The position numbers and the translations under genes are program-made. The notes under the pieces are model-generated. The model had not been told where the DNA came from, did no database searches, and saw nothing but the letters and a program-made list of their open reading frames with translations. Below are positions 1 through 8,978 of a stretch of DNA of 64,000 nucleotides, one piece after another; within the stretch, counting starts at the first letter, position 1; each line of letters begins with the position of its first letter. Source of the DNA: Planococcus maritimus (lineage in GTDB: Bacteria > Bacillota > Bacilli > Bacillales_A > Planococcaceae); contig NZ_CP016538.2 in assembly GCF_001687625.2 (NCBI RefSeq), positions 1,332,501-1,396,500 on the forward strand. The letters run 5' to 3'.

Positions 1-2310
1 ATCGAAGTCGACGCAGTGCTCGACCGTTCAGAAGGCTTGGCGAATTTAGTCGTTGGTTACGTGACGGACTGCGTGAAGCATCCAGAAGCGGATAAACTAT
101 CGATTTGCCAAGTGGATGTCGGAGGCGGGGAAATCGACCAGATCATCTGCGGCGCACCGAATATCGCTAAAGGCCAGTCGGTTATCGTAGCGCGTCCGGG
201 CGCAAAACTTCCAGGCGGCATGAAGATCAAGAAAGCGAAGTTGCGTGGTGAAGTGTCGAACGGCATGATTTGTTCACTTCAGGAACTCGGCATCGAATCG
301 AAATTGGTTCCGAAAAACTACGCAGAAGGCATTTATGTTTTACCGGAACAAGTGGCACCGGGTACGGATGTATTGTCCTATCTCGACTTGGATGACACGG
401 TCCTTGAACTTGGCCTCACACCGAACCGCGCGGATGCGATGAGCATGCTTGGCGTGGCTTATGAAGTGGGCGCGATTTTGGAAGAGGACGTACGGTTGCC
501 TGAAATCGACTACCCAGAAGCGGCGGATCGTGCAGAAAGCATGCTATCGCTCGAAGTGGATGCGCCTGAAGCGAATCCGCTTTATGTCGCGAAAGTAGTA
601 CGTAATATTAAAGTGAAAGAATCGCCGCTATGGTTGCAGCAACGTTTAATGGCAGCTGGCGTCCGTCCGCATAATAATGTCGTCGACGTGACGAATTATG
701 TGTTGATGGAATATGGCCAGCCGCTTCACGCCTTCGATTATGATTCACTGGGCTCTGGAAATATTACTGTTCGCCAGGCAAAAGAAGGCGAAAAAATCAC
801 CACGCTGGACGATACGGAACGTACGTTATCCGCGCATCAATTGGTTATCACCAACGGTACGGATCCTGTTGCACTTGCGGGTGTCATGGGCGGCGCCAAT
901 TCTGAAGTGAGCGAAGAGACGACAACAGTTGTCATCGAATCTGCTTATTTCGCTGCCGATTCCGTTCGCCGCACATCGAAAGACCATAATTTGAGAAGCG
1001 ATGCAAGCTCGCGTTTCGAAAAAGGTGTCGATCCGAACCGCGTGATCCCAGCTGCAGAACGTGCCGCGCAATTGCTGGCACAACTTGCAGAAGGCGAAGT
1101 GCTCGCAGGCTCGCTCATCTTTGACCAGCTCGATAAACAAGAGCGTACGGTCCAAGTCTCTCCTGACTTTATCAATAGCCGTCTCGGCATGAAAATTCGC
1201 TTGGAAGATATGCTCGATATCCTTAGCCGTTTGAAATTCAACACGGAAGCGGCAAATAACCAATTGATCATCGATGTACCGACTCGCCGCCAGGATATCC
1301 AAATCGAAGAAGACATCGTGGAAGAAATAGCGCGTCTTTACGGATACGACGAAATTCCGGCAACCTTGCCGCGTACCGATGCGACTTCCGGCGGCTTGAG
1401 CCCTTACCAGGCGAAACGCCGCATCGCACGACATTTTCTAGAAGGCGCTGGTTTGTTGCAAGCGACCACATATTCCTTGACCTCAGAATCCGCAGCGACG
1501 CAGTTTGCGCTTGAGCCGACAGAAACGACACGCCTGTTAATGCCGATGAGTGAAGAGCGCAGCACCCTGCGCCAAAGTTTACTGCCTCATTTGCTTGAGT
1601 CGCTTTCATACAATACAGCACGCCGTACCGATTCGGTCGCTTTGTATGAAACGGGATCGGTGTTCTTAAAAGGGCAGGACGAATTGCTCGATGAACAAGA
1701 GCATTTGGCGATTGTCATGACAGGACTTTGGGTTGATCATAGCTGGCAGGGCGAAAAGAAAGTGGTCGACTTTTTCGTAGCCAAAGGCATCGTAGAAGGC
1801 TTAGCTGAAAAATTGGGTCTTGAAGTGTCATTCGAACGTGGCGAAATGGATGGCTTGCATCCGGGCAGAACTGCCTTCATTCTACTTGATGGCAAGCGCA
1901 TTGGCGTCATTGGCGCATTGCACCCATCTGAGCAGAAAAAGCGTGATTTAAAAGAAACCATTGTCGTGGAATTGAATTTGGCGACTTTGCTGACGCGTGA
2001 AACAGAGGCGCTTGTCTATACCCAAGTTTCTCGCTATCCGACAATTTCACGAGATGTGGCGTTAGTCTTGTCGAACATCGTGGAAGCGCAGACGATTGAA
2101 GGCGTCATCCGCAAAGCGGGCGGCAAGCTATTGAAAGATGTCCGCGTCTTCGATTTATATGAAGGCGATCGGATGGAAGAAGGCAAGAAATCCTTAGCGT
2201 TCTCGCTGAAGTACTTCGATCCAGAAAAAACACTGACCGATGAAGAAGTCAACGCAGTGCATGAGAAAATCATTCATGCGCTGACGGAATCAGGAGCAGA
2301 ACTCCGCTAA
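1..2310 (+). CDS. pheT: Phenylalanyl-tRNA synthetase beta subunit, 5' partial
   Basis: Beta subunit of the alpha2-beta2 phenylalanyl-tRNA synthetase, which charges tRNA-Phe in the cytoplasm. The frame is open from base 1, so the true start lies upstream. 769 residues are present against about 804 in the B. subtilis protein as I remember it, so roughly 35 are missing. The visible part opens with the EMAP-like tRNA-binding domain (HPEADKLSICQVDVG, then GAPNI). The B3/B4 and B5 editing/core domains follow, and the C-terminus is a ferredoxin-fold anticodon-binding domain (SRYPTISRDVALVL near the end). The GTG at 16 is not a real start. A strong terminator follows the stop. The partner pheS would lie just outside the window. 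Confidence 0.97.
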   Translation: MEVDAVLDRSEGLANLVVGYVTDCVKHPEADKLSICQVDVGGGEIDQIICGAPNIAKGQSVIVARPGAKLPGGMKIKKAKLRGEVSNGMICSLQELGIESKLVPKNYAEGIYVLPEQVAPGTDVLSYLDLDDTVLELGLTPNRADAMSMLGVAYEVGAILEEDVRLPEIDYPEAADRAESMLSLEVDAPEANPLYVAKVVRNIKVKESPLWLQQRLMAAGVRPHNNVVDVTNYVLMEYGQPLHAFDYDSLGSGNITVRQAKEGEKITTLDDTERTLSAHQLVITNGTDPVALAGVMGGANSEVSEETTTVVIESAYFAADSVRRTSKDHNLRSDASSRFEKGVDPNRVIPAAERAAQLLAQLAEGEVLAGSLIFDQLDKQERTVQVSPDFINSRLGMKIRLEDMLDILSRLKFNTEAANNQLIIDVPTRRQDIQIEEDIVEEIARLYGYDEIPATLPRTDATSGGLSPYQAKRRIARHFLEGAGLLQATTYSLTSESAATQFALEPTETTRLLMPMSEERSTLRQSLLPHLLESLSYNTARRTDSVALYETGSVFLKGQDELLDEQEHLAIVMTGLWVDHSWQGEKKVVDFFVAKGIVEGLAEKLGLEVSFERGEMDGLHPGRTAFILLDGKRIGVIGALHPSEQKKRDLKETIVVELNLATLLTRETEALVYTQVSRYPTISRDVALVLSNIVEAQTIEGVIRKAGGKLLKDVRVFDLYEGDRMEEGKKSLAFSLKYFDPEKTLTDEEVNAVHEKIIHALTESGAELR

Positions 2311-2314
2311 AACC

Positions 2315-2358
2315 AAAAAGCTGTCTTGGACTCATGATGAGTTCAAGACAGCTTTTTT
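2315..2358. terminator. Bidirectional terminator between pheT and rnhC
   Basis: A long inverted repeat (AAAAGCTGTCTTGGA with its near-complement) is flanked by A and T runs. It sits between the convergent pheT and rnhC genes and overlaps the rnhC stop codon, so it can serve both. Confidence 0.9.
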
Positions 2359-3292
2359 ATGTGCGTTTTTTCTTTGATGCCAAGGCTTGTGCTTTTTTTG
2401 TGTTGGCAAAATGGGCTTTCGTGATGCTTTTTAGAAATTCTTCCCCGCGCGATAGCAGGATTTTCGCTGCAGCTTCGTCGACGATCGCCCCGGCGCCTTT
2501 AGGCAAGGTCACACCAGCCACTGCACTAAGTCGGTCCATTTCTTCAAGGAAGGCGACGCGGGCAATGATGGAGGCGCAGGCAACGGATACATGCAAGTTT
2601 TCCGCCTTCGTGGAGAACAACACATTTTCGCGAATAATGTCTTTTTCCTCAGCGATATGCCGGTAGTAGATGCCACGTTCTGCAAATTGGTCAATTAAAA
2701 TCGCTTGCGGTTTTTCAGGCGCCATCTTCCGCAAGACGTGTTTCAGCGCTTGATTGTGGAGCAATGCTTTCATCTTGCCTTGAGACCAGCCCTGCGCCTG
2801 CACTTTATTGTATTTTTCATTGGACAAGGTCAAAACGCTGTGGGGGAATGCTGCTTTCAAATCGGGCGCGATTTTCCGCATATAATCATCCGTCAATTGC
2901 TTAGAGTCTTTAACACCGAGTTCCTTGGCGAGTTCTACTTGCCTTGCCGGGACAAAACAGGCGGCAACAGTGATGGGCCCAAAAAAATCGCCTGTTCCGG
3001 TTTCATCAGAGCCAAGTACTGAGTGTGTAGCAAAATCGGGTGGCAGTTCATCGCCTTTTGCTTTGGCCGTTTTTTCTTTAATACTGTCGACAGATCCCCA
3101 TTTGGCCGTTTCGCGTTCGGCGCCAGCGCCTTGGAACATGACTTTGCCGGAGGAATAGACAGTAACCATCGTATCCGGCAATTTGGCGGCAAAACGCGCA
3201 TGGGGATTCTTCGTGTTTATTTCCTTGTTTCGGTAATGTTCGATCAGCCGTTTCAAGCTTTCTTCCGGCAGTTTTAAAACGCTATTGGCCAT
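2357..3292 (-). CDS. rnhC: Ribonuclease HIII
   Basis: RNase HIII cleaves the RNA strand of RNA-DNA hybrids and helps remove R-loops and RNA primers. The 311-residue protein has the N-terminal TBP-like substrate-binding region and a type 2 RNase H catalytic domain that starts with [14 protein letters not shown]. Its D-E-G pattern is the hallmark of HIII, where a glutamate replaces the first-motif aspartate pair of HII. A later acidic motif lies at ILIDQFA. The ATG at 3292 has an AAGGGGA ribosome site about 7 bases upstream. It is transcribed divergently from zapA, the same arrangement as in B. subtilis. Confidence 0.96.
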   Translation of the reverse strand: MANSVLKLPEESLKRLIEHYRNKEINTKNPHARFAAKLPDTMVTVYSSGKVMFQGAGAERETAKWGSVDSIKEKTAKAKGDELPPDFATHSVLGSDETGTGDFFGPITVAACFVPARQVELAKELGVKDSKQLTDDYMRKIAPDLKAAFPHSVLTLSNEKYNKVQAQGWSQGKMKALLHNQALKHVLRKMAPEKPQAILIDQFAERGIYYRHIAEEKDIIRENVLFSTKAENLHVSVACASIIARVAFLEEMDRLSAVAGVTLPKGAGAIVDEAAAKILLSRGEEFLKSITKAHFANTKKAQALASKKKRT

Positions 3293-3313
3293 AGGGAGTC
3301 CCCTTTCTTATGA

Positions 3314-3343
3314 TTCACAATCCGCTCGTGTTCGTGTTATGAT
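3314..3343 (+). promoter_or_regulatory. Candidate SigA promoter for zapA-cvpA
   Basis: TTCACA at 3314 and TATGAT at 3338 are separated by 18 bases, with an extended TG just before the -10. It lies in the divergent gap between rnhC and zapA. Confidence 0.5.
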
Positions 3344-3374
3344 GGTCTATAGAATTCCAAAGGGGGAACGCGCA

Positions 3375-3635
3375 TTGCAAGAGCAGCATAAAATTCGCAC
3401 TGTCGTTGATATATATGGCCATACATATAAGATGCTTGGTACTGAGACATCCGGCCATATGAGGCTTGTCGCGTCCATGGTCGATAGCAAGATGCGGGAG
3501 ATCAACGCCGCCAATCCATCGCTTGACCAGGCGAAACTAGCCGTATTGACTGCGGTAAATGCGACACATGAATATCTTAAACTGAAAGAGCAGCTAGAAC
3601 AAATGGAAATTGAATTGAATAACTTGAAGGGCTGA
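3375..3635 (+). CDS. zapA: Cell division protein ZapA
   Basis: ZapA binds FtsZ and promotes bundling of the Z-ring at midcell. I place the start at TTG 3375, which gives 86 residues, the usual length for Bacillus ZapA. An AAAGGGGG ribosome site sits about 8 bases upstream. The open frame runs back to 3285, but that extension has no ribosome site and would overlap rnhC. The sequence shows the family pattern: the N-terminal beta strand with [13 protein letters not shown], then a helical region ([16 protein letters not shown], then [20 protein letters not shown]) that forms the coiled coil. cvpA follows 5 bases later and is probably cotranscribed. Confidence 0.95.
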   Translation: MQEQHKIRTVVDIYGHTYKMLGTETSGHMRLVASMVDSKMREINAANPSLDQAKLAVLTAVNATHEYLKLKEQLEQMEIELNNLKG

Positions 3636-3640
3636 CGGAT

Positions 3641-4177
3641 ATGCTTGATTTAATCTTATTAGTATTGCTTCTGGCGGGAATTCTGGTGGGCTTCAAAAGA
3701 GGGCTGGTGCTTCAGTTTCTGCACATGGTCGGCTTTGTCGTCGCGCTTATTGTCGCCTACACCTATTATAAACCGCTATCGGAAAACTTTGTGTTATGGG
3801 TTCCATACCCAACGGTCGATGAGACATCGCGCTTTGCGATGGCTTTCGAACAATTGAATCTGGACGAAACGTTTTATCAGCTCTTGGCATTCGCACTCAT
3901 CTTCTTTGCCGTGAAATTTTTGCTGACGCTGATTGCATCGATGTTCGATTTCATCAAATACATCCCGGTGCTTGGATTTTTGAGCCGCGTATTCGGCGCC
4001 ATTCTCGGGCTGATCGAAGCGCATATCCTGTTGTTCATCGGTTTGTACGTATTTGCGCTATTGCCGATCGATGTGATTCAAAACCAAATCGAAAACTCCG
4101 GAATCGCACGTGCCATCCTGGAGCATACGCCTTATTTCTCTGAGAAAGTGAAAGAATGGTGGTATATTTATATGTAG
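3641..4177 (+). CDS. cvpA: CvpA family membrane protein (YshB-like)
   Basis: A 178-residue integral membrane protein of the CvpA/colicin V production family. In the literature this family is linked to envelope homeostasis and division-site functions; its biochemical role is unsettled. Four hydrophobic segments are visible: residues about 2-18, 24-42, 82-100 and 118-145. A glycine-rich FKRGL motif follows the first one. It sits immediately after zapA, as yshB does in B. subtilis, and ends in its own terminator. Confidence 0.9.
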   Translation: MLDLILLVLLLAGILVGFKRGLVLQFLHMVGFVVALIVAYTYYKPLSENFVLWVPYPTVDETSRFAMAFEQLNLDETFYQLLAFALIFFAVKFLLTLIASMFDFIKYIPVLGFLSRVFGAILGLIEAHILLFIGLYVFALLPIDVIQNQIENSGIARAILEHTPYFSEKVKEWWYIYM

Positions 4178-4181
4178 TAGG

Positions 4182-4210
4182 AACTTCTCTCTTACGAGGG
4201 GAGTTTTTTT
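4182..4210 (+). terminator. Terminator after cvpA
   Basis: A 10-base-pair stem (AACTTCTCTC pairing with GAGGGGAGTT, loop TTAC) is followed by seven T residues. Confidence 0.9.
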
Positions 4211-4238
4211 ATGAACCGATTAGGGAGGTTTGTGTTTC

Positions 4239-5942
4239 ATGAACAAGAAAATCATTATCCGCACTTTGGAAAATATCGCATTATATATGGAATTAAAAGG
4301 GGATAACCCGTTTAAAGTTTCGGCTTTCCGGAAAGCCGCCCAAGCACTCGAACTCGACCAGCGCAGCTTAGATGAAATCGAAGATGTGACAAAGCTGAAA
4401 GGCATCGGAAAAGGGACAGGGGATGTCATTACGGAACTGATTGCGGAAGGGAAATCCTCAGTCCTCGAAGAACTTCAGGAAGAAGTACCCAAAGGGCTTG
4501 TGCCGATGCTCAAACTTCAAGGCCTTGGCGGCAAGAAAATCGCCAAGCTCTATAAGGAACTCGGCGTGGATTCAATGGAATCTTTAAAACAAGCTTGCAT
4601 CGACGGGCGTGTCCAGGCGCTTCCGGGATTCGGCGCGAAATCCGAGGAGAAAATCCTATTGGAGTTGGAAAACTTTGAAACGGACCCGGGACGCCACCCG
4701 ATCTGGAAAACGGAAGAAACCGTGGCATTCATCGAAAACTTGCTGACGACGATTTCCGATGTTGCGGAGTTTTCAGTTGCCGGAAGCTTCCGCCGGACGA
4801 AAGAAACGAGCAAAGACCTCGATTTTATCGTAGCGACCGACGAACCGGCTAAAGTGAAGGAGCAGCTGCTCGCTGGACTGCCTGTCAAGGAAACGATCGC
4901 ATCAGGCGACACGAAAGTATCGGTCGCCGTAGAAGTAGTCGAGCCGGTCGATGTCGATTTCCGCCTCGTTGCACCTAAAGAATTTGCGACGGCGCTGCAT
5001 CATTTCACCGGATCCAAAGACCATAACGTCCGCATGCGCCAGCTGGCCAAAGCGAAAAAAGAGAAAATCAGTGAATACGGCGTGGAACAAGAAGACGGGT
5101 CCGTCTTGACTTTTGAGTCGGAAGAGGCCTTTTTCGCCCATTTCAACTTGCCGTTCATTCCCCCGACGGTGCGCGAAGATGGCCGGGAAATCGACCGGAT
5201 TGATGAATTGCCGTCACTTGTCTCGCTCGATGATATCCGCGGCGACTTGCACATGCACACCACTTGGTCAGACGGGGCGCATTCGATCGACGAAATGATC
5301 CAGGCCTGCCGTGAGCGCGGTTACGAATACATGGTCATCACCGATCATTCACAATACTTGAAAGTCGCGAACGGCTTGACGCCCGAGCGTCTATTAGAAC
5401 AAAATGAGACAATACGTGAAGCGAACGGACGTCATGACGGCATCGACGTACTGTCTGGTACCGAAATGGACATTTTGCCGGATGGCAGTTTGGATTTTGA
5501 AGACGAAGTGCTTGCGCAATTGGATTTTGTTATTGCCAGCATCCATTCAAGTTTCCAGCAGCCCCAAGAGCAAATCATGGCGCGCATTTTGACGGCGATG
5601 AAAAATCCGTACGTCCATATGATTGCGCATCCGACAGGCCGCATCGTCGGAAAACGCGATGGCTATAATCCGGACGTCGAGCAAATTCTCGACTGGGCCA
5701 AGGAATACGGCAAGATCGTAGAATTGAACGCCAGCCCTTACCGCCTCGACCTTGCCGTCGAATGGCTGGTCATGGCACAGGAAAAAGGCGTTCCGGTTGC
5801 CATCAACACCGATGCCCACGCTACTGAAGGGCTGGATGTTATGGCTACAGGGGTTCGCCATGCCCAAAAAGCGTGGCTGAAAAAAGACAATGTGGTCAAT
5901 ACGTGGCCGCTTGAGAAGCTAAGAGATTTCTTGAAACGATAA
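4239..5942 (+). CDS. polX: DNA polymerase X with PHP domain
   Basis: Family X DNA polymerase/3'-5' exonuclease for base-excision type repair. It has 567 residues when started at ATG 4239, which has GGGAGG about 10 bases upstream; a TTG at 4230 is a poorer alternative. Helix-hairpin-helix repeats lie near residues 54-62 ([11 protein letters not shown]), 94-100 (QGLGGKK) and 129-135 (PGFGAKS). The nucleotidyltransferase core holds the metal-binding aspartates in GSFRRT...DLDFIV (193-198) and DVDF (238-241). The C-terminal PHP phosphoesterase domain begins at about 335 with [11 protein letters not shown] and continues with ITDHS and a late INTDAH motif. All metal ligands I expect are present. 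Confidence 0.97.
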   Translation: MNKKIIIRTLENIALYMELKGDNPFKVSAFRKAAQALELDQRSLDEIEDVTKLKGIGKGTGDVITELIAEGKSSVLEELQEEVPKGLVPMLKLQGLGGKKIAKLYKELGVDSMESLKQACIDGRVQALPGFGAKSEEKILLELENFETDPGRHPIWKTEETVAFIENLLTTISDVAEFSVAGSFRRTKETSKDLDFIVATDEPAKVKEQLLAGLPVKETIASGDTKVSVAVEVVEPVDVDFRLVAPKEFATALHHFTGSKDHNVRMRQLAKAKKEKISEYGVEQEDGSVLTFESEEAFFAHFNLPFIPPTVREDGREIDRIDELPSLVSLDDIRGDLHMHTTWSDGAHSIDEMIQACRERGYEYMVITDHSQYLKVANGLTPERLLEQNETIREANGRHDGIDVLSGTEMDILPDGSLDFEDEVLAQLDFVIASIHSSFQQPQEQIMARILTAMKNPYVHMIAHPTGRIVGKRDGYNPDVEQILDWAKEYGKIVELNASPYRLDLAVEWLVMAQEKGVPVAINTDAHATEGLDVMATGVRHAQKAWLKKDNVVNTWPLEKLRDFLKR

Positions 5943-5955
5943 AGGAGGAGTTTAT

Positions 5956-8316
5956 ATGATCGCAGAGCGCGCATTACGAACTCTCGAATTCTATAAAATC
6001 CGCGAAGAAGTAGCGGCATTCTGTACTTCATCACTTGGAAAAGGATTAGTGAAGGAATTGCTGCCGTCTACTGACCTCGCGGAAGTAAACCGCTTGTTAG
6101 AAGAGATGGATGAAGCCGCGCAATTAATGCGCATCAAAAATAATGTGCCGATGGGAGGGATTTCCGATATCCGTCCTCACGCGAAACGTGCGCAGATCGG
6201 CGGTAGTTTGAGCCCGGTGGAATTGATGGAAGTTTCTTCAACGATCCGTGCGAGCCGGATCTTGCGCCATTTCCTTGAAGCCATCGATGCAGAAGAGGAT
6301 ATCGCCATTCCCCATTTCATGGAGAAAAAAGAAAGCATGCCGATTTTGACGCAGCTCGAACACGACATCAATGCGTGCATCGATGACAACGGGTCAGTGG
6401 TCGACAGCGCGAGTTCAGAACTGCGCAGCATTCGCCAGTCACTTCGCGCGCAGGAGGGGCGTGTGCGTGAAAAGCTCGAAAGCCTCATTCGCGGGCGCAA
6501 TGCATCGAAAATGCTGTCGGATTCGATTGTCACGATCCGCAACGACCGCTTCGTCATTCCGGTCAAGCAAGAATACAGAAGCCATTACGGCGGCATCGTC
6601 CATGACCAGTCATCTTCCGGCCAAACGCTTTTCATCGAACCGGACGCCGTCGTACAGGCGAACAATGAAGTACGCCGGCTGAAGCTGAAAGAACGCGAAG
6701 AAATCGATCGCATCTTGCTGATGCTATCAGCCAAAGTACAAGAAGTCGCCCACGAACTATTCACTTTGGTCGGGGTGTTGGCGGAAGTCGATTTGATCCT
6801 GGCAAAAGCGAAATACGGGCAAGCCCATAAATGCTCGAAACCCAATATGAACACAGAAGGCTATATCAAATTGAAAAAAGCGCGCCATCCGCTTATCCCC
6901 CAAGATGAAGTGGTGCCAAACGATATCGAATTCGGCCGGGATATTACGGCGATTGTCATCACCGGGCCCAACACGGGCGGGAAGACCGTCACTTTGAAAA
7001 CGGTCGGCTTGTCGACTTTGATGGCACAGGCGGGACTTCCGGTTCCGGCGCTTGAAGGGTCGGAGCTAGCCGTATTCGACCAAATTTTCGCCGATATCGG
7101 CGACGAACAGTCGATTGAGCAAAGCTTGAGTACTTTTTCATCCCATATGGTGAACATTGTCGACATATTGGAGAAATTTGATGAAAACTCACTCGTCATT
7201 TTTGATGAACTCGGTGCCGGCACGGATCCGCAGGAAGGGGCAGCACTTGCCATCTCTCTATTGGACGAAGTGCACGGAAGAGGCGCGCGCGTCATCGCAA
7301 CGACTCATTATCCGGAACTGAAAGCTTATGGCTACAACCGGGAAGGTGTCGCGAACGCCAGTGTCGAATTCGATGTCGAGACCTTGAGCCCGACATACCG
7401 TCTCTTGATCGGAGTGCCGGGACGCAGTAACGCATTTGAAATTTCCAAGCGTCTTGGCTTGCCAGAGCATATTATTTCTCATGCCAAAAGTTTCACCGGG
7501 ACAGATCGCAAAGAAGTCGATTCGATGATCGCCTCGCTAGAGAAGAGTCGCCGTGAGGCTGAGCAAGATGCGGACCAAACGCGATCTGTACTCGAAGAAT
7601 CCGAGAGCTTGAAAGAGGACTTGGCTAAACGCTTGGCGGAATACGAGAGCCGCAAAGAGCTGTTAGAAGACAAGGCCAAAGAAAAGGCGCGTAAAATTGT
7701 TGATCAGGCACGCGCTGAAGCGGAAACCGTCATCAAAGAGCTGCGTCAAATGCAGTTGAACCAGCAAACTGGCGTCAAAGAACATCAACTAATTGATGCG
7801 AAAAAGCGCTTAGAATCGGCCATGCCGGAAAACCGCGTGTTGAAAAAAGCGAAAAAGAAAAACGAACCAGTCGCTTTAAAGCAAAACGATGAGGTGAAAG
7901 TGCTGTCCTACGGGCAAAAAGGGACATTGGTCGAGAAAGTCTCCGATACGGAATGGATCGTGCAAGTCGGCATCCTGAAAATGAAGTTGCCTGAATCCGA
8001 TCTCAGCTACACCAAACCGGAGAAGCAAAAAGAAACGCGTACGATGACCAGCTTGAAGGGCCGGGAAGGCTATACGAAGATGGAATTGGACCTGCGCGGG
8101 GAACGTTACGAGGACGCGCTGTCACGCGTAGAGAAATATTTGGATGATGCGTTGCTGTCGAATTATCATCAAGTCTCCATTATCCACGGAAAAGGAACCG
8201 GTGCACTTCGTCAAGGAGTGCAGCAGTACTTGAAAAAACATCCGCGCGTCAAAAGCTATCGCTTTGGGGAGCCGGGTGAAGGCGGCTCAGGCGTAACAGT
8301 CGCTGAACTGAAGTAA
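5956..8316 (+). CDS. mutS2: MutS2 ATPase/endonuclease with Smr domain
   Basis: MutS2 is a MutS-like ATPase that acts on branched DNA and, in B. subtilis, on collided ribosomes. The 786-residue length is typical. Walker A ([13 protein letters not shown]) lies at about residue 336, with the signature and Walker B downstream (LSTFSSHM, then [12 protein letters not shown]). A long charged coiled coil covers about 515-600. A KOW-like segment lies near 640. The C-terminal Smr nuclease domain covers about 710-786 with [12 protein letters not shown] and HGKGTGALR. The start has a full AAGGAGGAG site. It follows polX by 13 bases, so the two are probably cotranscribed. Confidence 0.97.
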   Translation: MIAERALRTLEFYKIREEVAAFCTSSLGKGLVKELLPSTDLAEVNRLLEEMDEAAQLMRIKNNVPMGGISDIRPHAKRAQIGGSLSPVELMEVSSTIRASRILRHFLEAIDAEEDIAIPHFMEKKESMPILTQLEHDINACIDDNGSVVDSASSELRSIRQSLRAQEGRVREKLESLIRGRNASKMLSDSIVTIRNDRFVIPVKQEYRSHYGGIVHDQSSSGQTLFIEPDAVVQANNEVRRLKLKEREEIDRILLMLSAKVQEVAHELFTLVGVLAEVDLILAKAKYGQAHKCSKPNMNTEGYIKLKKARHPLIPQDEVVPNDIEFGRDITAIVITGPNTGGKTVTLKTVGLSTLMAQAGLPVPALEGSELAVFDQIFADIGDEQSIEQSLSTFSSHMVNIVDILEKFDENSLVIFDELGAGTDPQEGAALAISLLDEVHGRGARVIATTHYPELKAYGYNREGVANASVEFDVETLSPTYRLLIGVPGRSNAFEISKRLGLPEHIISHAKSFTGTDRKEVDSMIASLEKSRREAEQDADQTRSVLEESESLKEDLAKRLAEYESRKELLEDKAKEKARKIVDQARAEAETVIKELRQMQLNQQTGVKEHQLIDAKKRLESAMPENRVLKKAKKKNEPVALKQNDEVKVLSYGQKGTLVEKVSDTEWIVQVGILKMKLPESDLSYTKPEKQKETRTMTSLKGREGYTKMELDLRGERYEDALSRVEKYLDDALLSNYHQVSIIHGKGTGALRQGVQQYLKKHPRVKSYRFGEPGEGGSGVTVAELK

Positions 8317-8337
8317 GGGTGGAAGGGGAGCTTGGAC

Positions 8338-8751
8338 ATGCTTGAAGAAGGATTCTGGACACATCCGCTCGTAGAGACGGCTGGCTATTTCAGTGTCGTA
8401 GTATTATGCCTGATTGTAGCGATGGTCATTTTTGAGATCGTGACGAAGTATAAAAATTGGGAAGAAATCAAGAGCGGCAATTTAGCAGTGGCAATGGCGA
8501 CGGGCGGGAAAATTTTCGGCGTCACGAATATTTTCCGTTTTTCCATCGAACAGCATACGACACTTTTTGAAATGATCGGCTGGGGTTTTTTCGGATTCGT
8601 GCTATTGATCTTTGCGTATCTTCTCTTTGAGTTTTTGACACCTAAATTCAAAGTGGACGAAGAAATTGCCCGCGACAACCGTTCGGTCGGTTTGATATCG
8701 ATGACCATTTCGGTTGGGTTATCATATGTCATCGGAGCGAGTATTTCATAG
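8338..8751 (+). CDS. DUF350 family membrane protein (YshE-like)
   Basis: A 137-residue membrane protein with four predicted transmembrane helices (about residues 14-34, 47-67, 76-100 and 115-135). It matches the DUF350 family and the position of B. subtilis yshE. Function is unknown. I chose ATG 8338 because AAGGGGAG ends 7 bases upstream; a TTG at 8332 would leave only one base of spacing. It is 21 bases after mutS2 and probably in the same transcript. Confidence 0.8.
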   Translation: MLEEGFWTHPLVETAGYFSVVVLCLIVAMVIFEIVTKYKNWEEIKSGNLAVAMATGGKIFGVTNIFRFSIEQHTTLFEMIGWGFFGFVLLIFAYLLFEFLTPKFKVDEEIARDNRSVGLISMTISVGLSYVIGASIS

Positions 8752-8763
8752 GAGTTGGAGCGA

Positions 8764-8844
8764 ATGGAAAACCTCATTAAAATTTTAATCGTTTTTTGTA
8801 TCTTGTTTGTACTTGTAGGAATTGTTTTCTTATTCATCTTTTAA
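8764..8844 (+). CDS. 26-residue hydrophobic membrane peptide
   Basis: A short ORF encoding a single-pass hydrophobic peptide that begins MENLIKILIVFCILFVLV and ends in FLFIF. It starts 12 bases after the DUF350 stop, and a doubled GGAG (GGAGTTGGAG) lies directly upstream. The following hairpin terminator begins at its stop codon. The tight packing between ribosome site and terminator argues that it is translated. I do not recognise the family. It may act with the DUF350 protein or be a small membrane-associated peptide. Confidence 0.55.
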   Translation: MENLIKILIVFCILFVLVGIVFLFIF

Positions 8845-8871
8845 AAGCGGCCAGTGTGCCGTTTTTTTTAT
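8843..8871 (+). terminator. Terminator after the small membrane peptide
   Basis: AAAA-g-CGGC pairs with GCCG-TTTT around the loop and is followed by a T run. The stem is short. Confidence 0.6.
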
Positions 8872-8898
8872 GGAGTAAAAGAAGAAGGAAAATAATGT

Positions 8899-8927
8899 TT
8901 GAAAGCGTTATCATAATTCTTTATAAT
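8899..8927 (+). promoter_or_regulatory. SigA promoter of the lcfA operon
   Basis: TTGAAA at 8899-8904, an exact 17-base spacer, then consensus TATAAT at 8922-8927. It lies about 50 bases upstream of lcfA. Confidence 0.85.
8900..8913 (+). promoter_or_regulatory. cre site (CcpA operator) over the lcfA promoter
   Basis: TGAAAGCGTTATCA matches the consensus TGWAARCGYTWNCW at every defined position. It overlaps the -35 and the spacer, a placement that would block RNA polymerase. This predicts glucose repression of fatty-acid degradation, as known for the B. subtilis lcfA operon. Confidence 0.85.
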
Positions 8928-8978
8928 TAAAATAGGAATATTCTCACGATTCCGACAAAAGAGGGGGAGGTAGAAAGT

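Noticed and set aside
16-18. GTG at 16 as the pheT start
   Set aside because: The frame is open to base 1 and about 35 conserved N-terminal residues are missing, so the true start is upstream.
826-1434. 202-residue minus-strand ORF inside pheT
   Set aside because: Antisense shadow of a well-conserved gene, with no ribosome site and no recognisable domain.
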